Counted from the first letter of the stretch, positions 8,294 to 16,447 are shown. The stretch: DNA of 64,000 bases from Sphingobacterium hotanense (GCF_008274825.1 NZ_CP030848.1:62001-126000), one strand, 5' to 3'. The notes: generated by a model from the sequence alone, not told the origin. Translations and numbers: made by a program.

Positions 8294-8481
8294 GGGGTCA
8301 ACATCGTCCAGAATAAAATGACCATATCTCGAAAGAGGGGTCAGCTTGCTCCAGAATAAATTGTTCAAACCCTTATTTGAGGGGTCAATATCCGCCAGAA
8401 TGCCATGCTTTAACAGCCTCTAAATGCAGATGGTGATTTCTTTTTTGTCCAGATTGCTGGGGTCAGCTTACTCCAGAATAT
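8294..8481. repeat. IS21 right-end multiple terminal repeats
   Basis: Four copies of GGGGTCA-N7-CCAGAAT occur at 8294-8314, 8337-8357, 8381-8401 and 8461-8481. The first three are 43-44 bases apart and the last is set 80 bases away. All have the same orientation and are inverted relative to the left-end copies. Confidence 0.85.
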
Positions 8482-8486
8482 CCATT

Positions 8487-8757
8487 CTTGAACTAATGAC
8501 ATGATTTGCTGCAGTAAATCTATATCCAATTGAAAATCTGGATTAATGGATGTAAAATCTAAATCTTCTGAAAAACGGTAATCCGCGATATAACATTTTC
8601 GTAAACATGTTTCCCCTTTGAAGATTAGCGCTTCTCTGCAAGAATCTATCGAAAATATAGCATCAACAAAATGTCCCAATACCCAATCCTTGTCAATAGT
8701 ATTTCTGGACACTTCGTGTTCCAAAGCTTTTTTCTCTATTTCTTTTTTCAGTATCAT
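8487..8757 (-). pseudogene. abiEii: abiEii 5' part (nucleotidyltransferase toxin), truncated by the IS21-family element
   Basis: The first 91 codons of AbiEii remain on this side, including the nucleotidyltransferase signature IFKGETCLRKCY...RFSEDLDF (about residues 45-68). The second glycine of the usual GGT is Glu here. The reading frame continues into the element and stops at 8410, giving a 115-residue chimera. It starts directly after the abiEi stop codon (TAA followed by ATG), as in a normal two-gene AbiE operon. The 3' part is at 5239-5841. Confidence 0.85.
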
Positions 8758-9558
8758 TTAGTATTGTTTATTGGTTATGTCTAACAATTCCTTCCGGCTG
8801 ATATTCAGTCGCAATCGCCATTCTGCGATAAATTCGCCTTCTTCCAATCCCTGAGGATCAAACAAGTTATATTTATTCTTTACCTGCTTCTTGGCAAAAT
8901 CTATAAAAGATTCCATGCTTGGAATTTGGAGAAGCTCAACCAAATAGCCAATTCGTTTGGTAACCGCTATATTATTCACAGCCTGGCAGTACTCGACTAA
9001 TTTAGAGGCTTGCATTTGCGCTTGACCAACTGCTCTAATCAATTCCGCATAGCCACCAGAATGTTGAGGTAGATCAAAGCAATCGACTATTGTTTTCTCT
9101 ACATCAGTGATCGGATACTGAAGGTTGCCGTAACCATTGTGTATGATCCCTGTTTTTTTATTAGCTGCAATCCTAACGAATTTATAAGAAGTACCGAGAA
9201 TTGATTTATCGTACTTTTTATGTGTCGTTTGAATAAAAACCGTATTGGAGAACTGTTCGGTCAATCCATGTAAATTCAATGCAGACCAATACGCGACAGC
9301 ACTATTTTCAACAACGAAAGTACCTATGACATATTCGTCCCGAAAACCTTGTTTGCAAAATTTACCTTTTTCCATTCGCACAAGTAGTTCCTTGTCGACT
9401 AGATTCTCTAGGATTTCACTTAGGTTGTCAAACTTTTGTTCTAACAACTGCTCAATTTCGGAGAATTTGAACAACTGTATTTCATAGTCGTCCAGCAACT
9501 TTAAGAATTCGAGCTGTGGTTTAGTTAAATGTTCTGATATATAAACGCTGTCTGCCAT
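8758..9558 (-). CDS. abiEi: AbiEi type IV antitoxin / transcriptional repressor
   Basis: This is the antitoxin partner of AbiEii: a winged-helix N-terminal domain (about residues 10-75) followed by the AbiEi C-terminal antitoxin domain, 266 residues in all. Family signatures are YVIGTFVVENSAVAYWSALNLHGLTEQ (split at residues 75-105) and ITDVEKTIVDCFDLPQHSGGYAELIRA. AbiEi proteins bind inverted repeats in their own promoter; a perfect 14-bp inverted repeat lies 12 bases upstream of this start codon. The gene is intact although its toxin gene is split by the IS, so it is now an orphan antitoxin. Confidence 0.85.
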   Translation of the reverse strand: MADSVYISEHLTKPQLEFLKLLDDYEIQLFKFSEIEQLLEQKFDNLSEILENLVDKELLVRMEKGKFCKQGFRDEYVIGTFVVENSAVAYWSALNLHGLTEQFSNTVFIQTTHKKYDKSILGTSYKFVRIAANKKTGIIHNGYGNLQYPITDVEKTIVDCFDLPQHSGGYAELIRAVGQAQMQASKLVEYCQAVNNIAVTKRIGYLVELLQIPSMESFIDFAKKQVKNKYNLFDPQGLEEGEFIAEWRLRLNISRKELLDITNKQY

Positions 9559-9570
9559 GTTACCTTTTGT

Positions 9571-9607
9571 GGAACGATAAGACCTAAAAAATGGGTCTTA
9601 TCGTTCC
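9571..9607. promoter_or_regulatory. Perfect 14-bp inverted repeat upstream of abiEi
   Basis: GGAACGATAAGACC and its exact complement GGTCTTATCGTTCC are separated by 9 AT-rich bases. The position just upstream of abiEi fits an autoregulatory AbiEi operator. It could also form a leader hairpin, because it is so close to the start codon. Confidence 0.6.
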
Positions 9608-9804
9608 TCGATTGGTAAAGATGGAACTTATCCTTTTGGTATCGAATAAATATGTCAATATCATCGGAGAAATTACGCCAAAGATAATGAACAGCATAAA
9701 AGAATATGAAAACTATCTGATCAAATGCTTTGTCGCTTTTCAGGCTAGAGATAAGATCAAAAAGGGAAATATCTTCCTATAAGCTTTTTATAGAGCTCAT
9801 CTTT

Positions 9805-10217
9805 CTAAGCTGAATTCAGGCTCCAACCAATAGCATCCCTTTCCTTCAAAAAGCCGTCAACTAAATTAACAGCATTTGTAATCAATAATGATTTCTTTAT
9901 TTTTTCGGAATCCAATTGTCTAATTAGGGAATTCATATTTCGGTTCATATCCTTCAAAAGGATGGTCAGGCCATTGAGTGCTTGGTTATACTGCGATGTT
10001 TCGCAAGCTTGAGCTTGCAGCAATTTCAGCATTTCGCTGGAAAGATTGAAATTGGGTAATAACAGGTCTTTCTCCTGCTGCTTGATAAAGGACAGGATAC
10101 GGCTGATCCCTTGGGAAAGCTGATTTCTAAGGGCAAGAGCAAGCTGTCCTCAGTGCTCACAACTATTTTTTTTAAAGGGAAGGACATGTTCCGTGAAGGC
10201 GGTGTTCTAGCTTTCAT
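9805..10217 (-). pseudogene. Remnant of a mobilization-type protein (BfmA/BtgA-like)
   Basis: The minus strand reads ALRNQLSQGISRILSFIKQQ and EKDLLLPNF, then a helical stretch ending KERDAIGWSLNSA. This layout recalls BfmA/BtgA mobilization proteins of Bacteroidota conjugative elements, but the match is from memory and loose. The frame carries a TGA at about 10166 and lacks a clear start, so it is decayed. An ATG-started piece of 75 residues (9805-10032) remains. It supports the view that this region was once part of a conjugative or mobilizable element. Confidence 0.35.
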
Positions 10218-10317
10218 AACTTGTCAGGGTGTCGCTCAAATGCCTAATTTTAGTGTGAGTTTTACAGAATTGTAAAATTTACGAAAGCTCTGTATTATTT
10301 TTGCTTAAAAAACACGG

Positions 10318-10454
10318 TTTAATATAATTGCCACGTCACAATACAATAAAATAAACACGACTTGTTTTAATACAAATATCACAACAATATTTACTAAATT
10401 TGCCACATCTGTTTTTAATAAAAATAGCACAGCAGTGTATAATAAATTTATAAG
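10318..10454 (+). promoter_or_regulatory. 24-bp-periodic direct-repeat array upstream of the Fic gene
   Basis: Units resembling TTTAATAnAAATnnCAC start at 10318, 10342, 10366, 10390 and 10414, exactly 24 bases apart. A degenerate sixth (TATAATAAATTTAT) at 10438 runs up to the start codon. The CAC at unit positions 15-17 is kept in all five full copies. Unit 4 contains TAAATTTG (10395-10402), which fits the Bacteroidota -7 box. The downstream protein has an AbiEi-like DNA-binding region, so the array is probably its operator. Confidence 0.65.
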
Positions 10455-10457
10455 GAC

Positions 10458-12017
10458 ATGGCAACACCACGTGAAAGATTTGTAGAGGCCCTAAAATTCT
10501 TGCAAGAGCTACAGGAAAAAGGGATTGTAGGCATTCATACAGATGATATGCCGAACAGGAAATACCGTGAAATACTTTCCAAGAATGGTTTTATACGAGA
10601 GGTAGCTAAGGGATGGTATATCACCACCAGTCCAGAGGAAAAGGATGGTGAGACAACAGCCTGGTATAGCTCCTATTGGGATTTTGTTGCTATATTTCTG
10701 GAAAGAAAGTATGGTGATAATTGGTGCCTGTCTGCCGATCAGTCATTATTGCTACACGCGGCCAATCAATCGGTACCACAGCAATTGCTTGTTCGGTCAC
10801 CACAAGGAAACAACAATCCTACACCATTGCCACATAATACCTCATTGTTCAATATCCGTGGAGAACTACCATCTGCAGATCAGCTTATCGTAACCCCAAA
10901 CGGTATCCGGATGTACAATCTACAATCGGCATTAATATACAGTTCTGCCAGCACCTATACCCGTAATGCTATTGATGCACGCACAGTATTGTCACTGATA
11001 CGTGATGCTTCGGAGCTTTTACCAGTACTTCTAGAGAACGGACATACTACTTTAGCCGGACGCCTTGCTGGCGCTTTCCGTAATATTGACAGGGACAAGA
11101 TAGCCGATCAAATTATAGACACTTTTAAACAGGCAGACTATGATATCCGTGAAGAAGACCCTTTTGAAAGCAAACTGGACCTAAAGTTGTCCACCCGTGA
11201 ACGTTCACCCTACGCTAACCGTATACGCCTGATGTGGACACAATTGCGGGAGGTTGTGATCAAAAACTTTCCTGCTGCACCTGGTATTCCAGCCAATCAT
11301 GATTTGTATGTTAAAAATATAGACGATATATATGTGACAGATGCTTACCACTCACTATCCATTGAGCGTTACCGAGTAACGCCCGAGCTTATTGCCAAGG
11401 TAAGTTCAGGCGAATGGAATGCCAAGGAAAATGAGGAAGACCGTAAGCAACGTGATGCGATGGCTGCCAGAGGCTATTATCAAGCTTTCCTGTCTGTAAA
11501 AGAAAGTATAAGAGCTGTTTTACAAGAAAAAAATGCTGGTATACAAGCAGATATGGATCATTCAAAATGGTATAGAGAGCTGTTTGAACCAAGTGTAACT
11601 GCTGGAATACTGAAAGCATCAGATCTTGCCGGTTATCGTAACCATCAGGTATATATAGGTAATTCAAAGCATGTTCCACTTAGCGTAGACGCTATGAGAG
11701 ATGTTATACCTATATTGTTTGAAATGCTCGAAGAAGAACCAGAAGCTTCTGTTAGGGCTGTTTTAGGACATTTTATATTTGTATTCATTCACCCTTACAT
11801 GGATGGTAACGGACGTATAGGAAGGTTCTTAATGAATGCCATGTTGGCTTCTGGAGGCTATCCTTGGACAGTGATACCTGTTGAAAGAAGAGATGAATAT
11901 ATGCAAGCGCTTGAAAAAGCAAGCGTAGATCAGGATATTGCTCCTTTTGCTGCTTTTGTTGGTTATCTGGTTAATGAGGGAATGAAAGGAAAAGCTGTAG
12001 CTGAATTACCGGCATAA
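10458..12017 (+). CDS. Fic domain protein fused to an AbiEi-like regulator domain
   Basis: Two-part protein of 519 residues. Residues 1 to about 235 resemble AbiEi-type antitoxin/regulators (N-terminal winged helix, then WYSSYWDFVAIFL and QQLLVRSPQG). The C-terminal half is a Fic domain with HPYMDGNGRIGR at 445-456, including catalytic His445. Fic enzymes usually AMPylate proteins. The inhibitory helix upstream reads SLSIERY (Ser299, Glu303): the inhibitory Glu is kept, but the usual following Gly/Asn is Arg304. This looks like toxin and antitoxin in one polypeptide that could bind the repeat array in front of it. A terminator follows 32 bases after the stop codon. Confidence 0.88.
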   Translation: MATPRERFVEALKFLQELQEKGIVGIHTDDMPNRKYREILSKNGFIREVAKGWYITTSPEEKDGETTAWYSSYWDFVAIFLERKYGDNWCLSADQSLLLHAANQSVPQQLLVRSPQGNNNPTPLPHNTSLFNIRGELPSADQLIVTPNGIRMYNLQSALIYSSASTYTRNAIDARTVLSLIRDASELLPVLLENGHTTLAGRLAGAFRNIDRDKIADQIIDTFKQADYDIREEDPFESKLDLKLSTRERSPYANRIRLMWTQLREVVIKNFPAAPGIPANHDLYVKNIDDIYVTDAYHSLSIERYRVTPELIAKVSSGEWNAKENEEDRKQRDAMAARGYYQAFLSVKESIRAVLQEKNAGIQADMDHSKWYRELFEPSVTAGILKASDLAGYRNHQVYIGNSKHVPLSVDAMRDVIPILFEMLEEEPEASVRAVLGHFIFVFIHPYMDGNGRIGRFLMNAMLASGGYPWTVIPVERRDEYMQALEKASVDQDIAPFAAFVGYLVNEGMKGKAVAELPA

Positions 12018-12049
12018 CCTTTAATCCATAGAAGTTAAATAATCATGTT

Positions 12050-12093
12050 GAAAGCAAAAAGGATTGGCAGTATTGTCAATCCTTTTTGCTTTC
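12050..12093 (+). terminator. Intrinsic terminator after the Fic gene
   Basis: A perfect 17-bp stem (GAAAGCAAAAAGGATTG with its complement) encloses a 10-base loop. The T-run lies within the distal arm, so it can act on either strand. Transcription of the Fic gene likely ends here. Confidence 0.75.
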
Positions 12094-12250
12094 TAACTCT
12101 GTACCAAAGCTGTAAATCCATTAGTTTCCTGTAAGATTGACTGATAGAAAAATTGCCTGGCGTGAGCTATATCCCTTTCCTCCCGTTGCCCCCTCTCGTC
12201 AATCCCATATTAGGTTAATTCTGCGACTATCTAAACCATTTATTTACGTT

Positions 12251-12358
12251 CTATTTTAGTTCAGCGCGCAATTTGGCTTTGATATCCTCAGCGTATTTGC
12301 CCAGCTTGTCCAGATAGGCAATTTGGCTCTGAATCGATTCCTTCACGAAATCCGTATT
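12251..12358 (-). pseudogene. C-terminal fragment of an unidentified gene
   Basis: The minus strand gives about 35 clean codons (FVKESIQSQIAYLDKLGKYA, then EDIKAKLRAELK and stop) without a start. The helical, charged end looks like a true protein C-terminus. It abuts the plus-strand winged-helix gene at about 12360, so this is a junction between two unrelated segments. Family not recognised. Confidence 0.3.
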
Positions 12359-12367
12359 AAATTCCCA

Positions 12368-12835
12368 ATGTATAGCGATGATTGGCATTTAAAAGATTTA
12401 GCGAATTCGCTATATATCAGCAATTCAGAGGTTTCTGAATCATTGCAAAGAAGTGTATATGCCAATCTGATTGATTTGGAGAAGCGCAACGTCCATCGCG
12501 GGAACTTGCTTGATTTTCTTATCCACGGAGTGAAATATGTGTTTCCGGCACAAGCAGGAATATTGACAAGAGGTGTTCCTACAGCACATTCACATCCCTT
12601 TATGGAGTCTTTTATCAGTAGCGAACAGGCTTATGTCTGGCCGTCTTCTTCCGGCTCCGTCTTGGGGCAGGCCATAGAACCTTTCTACGCCAATCAGGTC
12701 AAAGCCATAGCGGAAGATGAAGAACTATACCGATTGCTCGCCCTCTTGGACGTGATCAGAGTAGGCAAACTTCGGGAAAAGACTATTGCAGAGAAAGAAT
12801 TAAAAGAACTATTAACCCATGTCAAATCATACTAG
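12368..12835 (+). CDS. Winged-helix regulator/antitoxin partner of the downstream nucleotidyltransferase
   Basis: The protein carries a helix-turn-helix (DDWHLKDLANSLYISNSEVS) near its start, then FLIHGVKYVFPAQAGILTRG and a charged C-terminus LREKTIAEKELKEL. The 17-base overlap with the following nucleotidyltransferase gene is the layout of AbiE-like two-gene modules, so I infer an antitoxin/repressor role. The frame is open upstream to a TTG at 12323, but that stretch also encodes a minus-strand fragment. I therefore use the ATG at 12368, and the native N-terminus may have been lost. About 155 residues. Confidence 0.6.
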   Translation: MYSDDWHLKDLANSLYISNSEVSESLQRSVYANLIDLEKRNVHRGNLLDFLIHGVKYVFPAQAGILTRGVPTAHSHPFMESFISSEQAYVWPSSSGSVLGQAIEPFYANQVKAIAEDEELYRLLALLDVIRVGKLREKTIAEKELKELLTHVKSY

Positions 12836-13516
12836 TATCGTACGGATCAAGGCCGTAAATAATGCCCTACAAGAGTTACGCAACCATGTTGTATTCGTAG
12901 GAGGAGCCACCATATCTTTATATGCCGACCGGCCTGTCCTTGAGGTGAGGCCGACTGATGATATTGATGTGATTTTCGAGATACTTAATTACAAACAGCG
13001 CCAACAATTGGAAGAATGGCTGAGAGAGATCGGTTTTTCAAATGATGTCGAATCGGGTGTAATCTGTCGGTTCAAGATCAAGGGTATTACCGTGGATATC
13101 ATGCCCACAGATGATCCATCTATAGGATTCAACAATAAATGGCACCCAAAGGGTTATGAGCATGCTGAAAATTATACGCTTGATGACGGGCAGACAATTC
13201 GGATACTGACAGCCCCTATTTTCTCGCAACAAAGTTGGAAGCCTTTAAAGGGTGGGGAGGTGGCGACGGCCGGCTGAGCCATGATTTTGAAGACATTGTC
13301 TTTGTATTGGAAAACAGAGAAAAACTGTGGGAGGAGCTGGAAACTAGTGATGATGGAGTAAAAGCATATCTGGTCGCTGAATTTTCAGCACTCATGGACC
13401 ATCCTCATATCTACGAATGGATAAATAGCCATGTGGAGCGTGGAAATATCCGCCCACAAAATTCAACAATTATTGAGAATATAAAAAATTGGCTAAACAA
13501 ATCTATGGATAGCTAA
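12819..13516 (+). pseudogene. Nucleotidyltransferase (AbiEii-like) toxin gene with a -1 frameshift
   Basis: The first frame (to 13277) encodes a nucleotidyltransferase core: FVGGATISLY followed by RPTDDIDVIFEI, the GG and DxD motifs. At the T-run 13219-13222 the frame is lost. Adding one base there would read PIFLATKLEAFKG and join to the downstream frame DGRLSHDFEDIVFVLENREK, giving about 232 residues. The downstream frame ends at 13516. Either the gene is dead, the run is a sequencing error, or slippage restores it. Both catalytic motifs are intact. Confidence 0.7.
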
Positions 13517-13553
13517 GGAAAGGTATTATCTGATTAGAGCAAACGAAAATTAA

Positions 13554-13664
13554 ATGAATAGGATTGAGAATGTACTGTTGAATTATCTACATACGGAAAC
13601 GAATCATAAAGTATTGCTCACGTGTGATTGGCTTAAGTTTGAAATTGATCAAATTAAGATTTAA
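13554..13664 (+). CDS. Possible small ORF (36 residues), unknown
   Basis: An ATG-started frame (MNRIENVLLNYLHTE...) with no recognised domain and no clear ribosome site. It lies in the gap between the frameshifted toxin gene and the duplicated Fic fragment. It may be a leftover of another gene; weakly supported. Confidence 0.15.
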   Translation: MNRIENVLLNYLHTETNHKVLLTCDWLKFEIDQIKI

Positions 13665-13721
13665 TGATCACCGGTTCATTCTAAATAGCTATTGGTGACA
13701 AATCAGAACTAGAAACGAACA

Positions 13722-13976
13722 ATGCGAACTAAAGGTACAGATATCTCGGACTATGTTATTCATTTTTTACGGAGACAGGATATAAAAGATCGGCTGCCAT
13801 CTGCAGATCAGCTTACGATAATTCCAAACGGTATCCGGACGCACAATTTACAATCGGCATTAATATACAGTTCAGTATCTATACCCCGAATGCTATTGAT
13901 GCACGCACAGTATTGTCACTGATACGTGATGCTTCGGAGCTTTTACCATTTTTTTTGAGAACGGACATAAGTTGGA
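13722..13976 (+). pseudogene. Chimeric remnant containing a partial copy of the Fic gene
   Basis: About 180 bases from 13795 repeat positions 10867-11046 of the Fic gene (residues about 137-196, PSADQL..PNGIR..NLQSALIYSS) at high but imperfect identity. The copy has base changes and small deletions that break the frame. The preceding 24 codons (from the ATG at 13722, with SDYVIHF) are not from Fic and could be the start of another defence-type gene. The copy ends near the boundary with the minus-strand SusCD block. Confidence 0.7.
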
Positions 13977-14040
13977 ATCGTAGATGTGCTATCCAATTGG
14001 TAAGGAAGCATTTTAAAAACTCCTTATTAAACAACAAACA

Positions 14041-14075
14041 AGAATGCCAACTCTTATTTCAAAAGTTGGCATTCT
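14041..14075. terminator. Hairpin between mosaic region and SusCD block
   Basis: A 12-bp perfect stem AGAATGCCAACT/AGTTGGCATTCT with an 11-base loop lies 63 bases past the stop of the last SusCD-block gene on the minus strand. There is no clear T-tract, so termination is likely but not certain. Confidence 0.45.
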
Positions 14076-14137
14076 AATCCCCAGAAAAGTGCTGAGAGAA
14101 TCGCATTAGCTTCCAGCGATATCTTTTTTAGGTTATT

Positions 14138-15226
14138 TTAAAATTTAACGGTCACATCAAATTCACCCATTACAACATAGTTCTTAGGTCCACGAATTTG
14201 CTTCACCTGGAAATAACGAAATGCATTGGCTGCTGTAAGTTTATAAACCTGTTCAGCGTTGCTTAAGCGGTTGAAAGGATAGTTCCCGAGGACAACAAAG
14301 TTGACATTGTCATTGCTTCCCAAAAACTGGACTTCATCAGGCCCCTCTTCATTCGTTGGTGTTTGGCGCCACAGGCTTGCCGAGGTGATGATGCGTGGAA
14401 CACCGAAATCAACAGTAAAAAAATGAGGATAGGTATGAGGTGAAAGAGTTCCCCAACGAGTTGCTGGGTTTCCATCAATCATCTTTGCGGGTGTATCCGT
14501 ATTGTAATAGCTGGAATAGCCGACAATTTCCCATTGTTGTTTATTTAACTTAGTGATCTCAAAGAATTCATTATCGCTCACCATAGTTTGATATGCAGTT
14601 TCCGGCATATAAAAGGTACGCATACTATAGGAAGTTCCTAGCTTATAATCGGATAAAATCACCGAATGCTCTTCCGCCTTTACGCTAACAGTCTTCTCTT
14701 GATTTGACGTAGTGGTATAAGTCACTTCTGACTTCACAATGTCACTCGATGAATTTAGCTGGTCAAAAAGGATGTAAATTGTGTTGTCCACATTTACCCG
14801 AGGTTTCGCTGTTCGATTGAGCAATGATGCTTGATATCGCTCGCCGTGAATGGATCCTGATACTTCTACCGGCACCGATACATGCCCGTCCTCATCAAAG
14901 GTTTTGATCACGAACGTATAGTAATTCTCTTCCAAGTTCTTGATGTGGCATGAGACCTGTGTTTGATCTACTGGCATTACGACATCCATCGAGTCAGAAT
15001 AATAATTCCAATAGACTCTCGCCTTTGTCACCTTTGGATCTGAACCTCGCTTCCATGTTAATTTAGCTTCATTTAAGCCCGATTTTACTTCCGCGTCAAG
15101 TACCTTCCCTGGATAAATAATGCCGCTAGGAACAACGTATTCTTTATAGGTGCTATCCATTTTTTTGCATGCCATAAATGACAACAATCCAATGAATCCC
15201 AATATTAAATATTTAATAGTCTTCAT
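14138..15226 (-). CDS. SusE-like surface lipoprotein, DUF4998 plus discoidin-like C-terminus
   Basis: The signal peptide ends in LSFMACKK, a lipobox with Cys20. Residues about 30-115 match the DUF4998 type (GKVLDAEVKSGLNEAKLTWK, YWNYYSDSMD), and the C-terminal third looks like a discoidin/F5-8-type carbohydrate-binding fold (DGNPATRWGT, FTVDFGVPR). Proteins of this type sit on the outer membrane and help a SusCD pair to bind glycan. It is the last gene of the minus-strand block of four. Confidence 0.75.
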   Translation of the reverse strand: MKTIKYLILGFIGLLSFMACKKMDSTYKEYVVPSGIIYPGKVLDAEVKSGLNEAKLTWKRGSDPKVTKARVYWNYYSDSMDVVMPVDQTQVSCHIKNLEENYYTFVIKTFDEDGHVSVPVEVSGSIHGERYQASLLNRTAKPRVNVDNTIYILFDQLNSSSDIVKSEVTYTTTSNQEKTVSVKAEEHSVILSDYKLGTSYSMRTFYMPETAYQTMVSDNEFFEITKLNKQQWEIVGYSSYYNTDTPAKMIDGNPATRWGTLSPHTYPHFFTVDFGVPRIITSASLWRQTPTNEEGPDEVQFLGSNDNVNFVVLGNYPFNRLSNAEQVYKLTAANAFRYFQVKQIRGPKNYVVMGEFDVTVKF

Positions 15227-15245
15227 ATTTTCTTGATTTAAAACA

Positions 15246-16424
15246 TTAAAACTCTCCCCAAAATGATAATTCCGAAATGGTGACCTGATTAGCTCCTACC
15301 GCCCAAGTCTCCGTTGTTTTAAAACGAATGTATCGGTAAGCGGGTGGCGTGAAAGGCATTTCAAAATCTTCGCCGTTTGTGTATCCATAAGCAATATCTT
15401 CAGCCGTCAAAGTACCAACAGGAGTTCCTGAAGGCTTGAAGGAATTGAAAGCGCCAATCTTTGTCCATCCTTCCCAACTTCCGTCTCTCGACGGATTATT
15501 GCTGCCCCATAATTCAAAGGCCTTCACACAGGAATAATTGTAGGTAAAATTCTGAACACGCTGGTGTGCTTTCATTCGGCTCAAAACGACGGGAACTTTT
15601 AAATCGACCGTAAACCATTGTGGCATCGGCGTATTGTTTCTGGAGGCGTATATGCTTGCGCTTGCCACTCCATCCCACATATTGCTTAGTGCGTAGCTAC
15701 CGGATAGCGCAGGTTGATCGGTAGGCAATTCATATGTAGCAAATGGTTTTGGAACAAATTTTTCGAACAGCGGTGTCAAGTCCCTTACGACAGCGAGTGA
15801 TTTATTGCCCCAGCGATCTCTTAGGTAAACCGAAAATTTCATTGCTTTACTCGACAGTCCGCGCACAGTGAACACTCCAGAGTCAACAGCTGTGTAGAAT
15901 GTTTGCAATGGTCTCAATACTCCTTTCCCTGCAGTGTCCGCATCGATAACGATAGCAAGGGGTGCCTTCAATTCATTTTTAATTCTGACACGCACACCAC
16001 CAAATGCAGTTTCGATGCTTAGATCTTCAAAAGCGATTGAGACTGGTGGTTTCAAGGGCTTAACTTTCACTAAGACAGGGTCGGAAACTTTTTCATTCCG
16101 CCCCACACTGAAAATCTTGACTTCCTGTTCTTCGGTAGTGCCGAAACCTTCAAGCCTTAATGTGTCTGAATAAATTGACGATTTACTTTCTTTAAGAACG
16201 CCCGGAGTAATTTCGTAAACGGCCTTGACGTAAGCTAAATTAACATCTTTATTCAGCTTATATTTCAAAGTTGCCCCTCCAGGGGTATTTTCAACAATAA
16301 CATTGGACACTTGAGCTGGGGCTCCGCCATCGCTCTCTATATAGTCCATTCGTGGCTCCTCTTTACAGCTCTGAACGACGAAAATGATAATCAATAGAGT
16401 AAATATTTTAAAAGTATTTTTCAT
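15246..16424 (-). CDS. SusE-like surface lipoprotein, DUF4959/DUF5000-type
   Basis: I take the ATG at 16424 (MKNTFKIF), because it gives a proper signal peptide with lipobox VVQSC (Cys20). An upstream in-frame ATG at 16454 lies inside the end of susD. The N-terminal domain (APAQVSNVIVENTPGGATLK) is fibronectin-like DUF4959. The middle resembles DUF5126, and the C-terminal DUF5000 region is a discoidin fold (NTPMPQWFTVDLKVPVVLSR). It starts 24 bases after susD ends, so it belongs to the same operon and probably binds the imported glycan at the cell surface. Confidence 0.78.
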   Translation of the reverse strand: MKNTFKIFTLLIIIFVVQSCKEEPRMDYIESDGGAPAQVSNVIVENTPGGATLKYKLNKDVNLAYVKAVYEITPGVLKESKSSIYSDTLRLEGFGTTEEQEVKIFSVGRNEKVSDPVLVKVKPLKPPVSIAFEDLSIETAFGGVRVRIKNELKAPLAIVIDADTAGKGVLRPLQTFYTAVDSGVFTVRGLSSKAMKFSVYLRDRWGNKSLAVVRDLTPLFEKFVPKPFATYELPTDQPALSGSYALSNMWDGVASASIYASRNNTPMPQWFTVDLKVPVVLSRMKAHQRVQNFTYNYSCVKAFELWGSNNPSRDGSWEGWTKIGAFNSFKPSGTPVGTLTAEDIAYGYTNGEDFEMPFTPPAYRYIRFKTTETWAVGANQVTISELSFWGEF

Positions 16425-16447
16425 AACGTAATGATTATGGTATACAA

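Larger units (their letters stand above)
5842..8486 (-). mobile_element. IS21-family insertion sequence (2645 bp) inside abiEii
   Basis: The element begins TGGATATTCTGG and ends with the exact complement CCAGAATATCCA, and is flanked by TTCTTG on both sides. It carries istA and istB on the minus strand in the usual order. Inside both ends are several copies of a 21-bp transposase-binding repeat (GGGGTCA..7 bases..CCAGAAT): two at the left end and four at the right. Both genes are open and the ends match, so it may still be able to move. A short diverged istA relic occurs at 54.9 kb, so related elements have visited this genome. Confidence 0.92.

Noticed and set aside
8225..8368. Longer start for istA
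   Set aside because: These codons read through the transposase-binding repeats of the IS end, so they are a chance open stretch.
9591..9782. 63-residue plus-strand ORF upstream of abiEi
   Set aside because: It begins inside the inverted repeat, has no recognisable family and is probably an open frame by chance.
10318..10454. CRISPR-like array
   Set aside because: Units are AT-rich, imperfect and only 24 bases apart with about 7-base gaps; there are no spacers of normal length and no cas genes.
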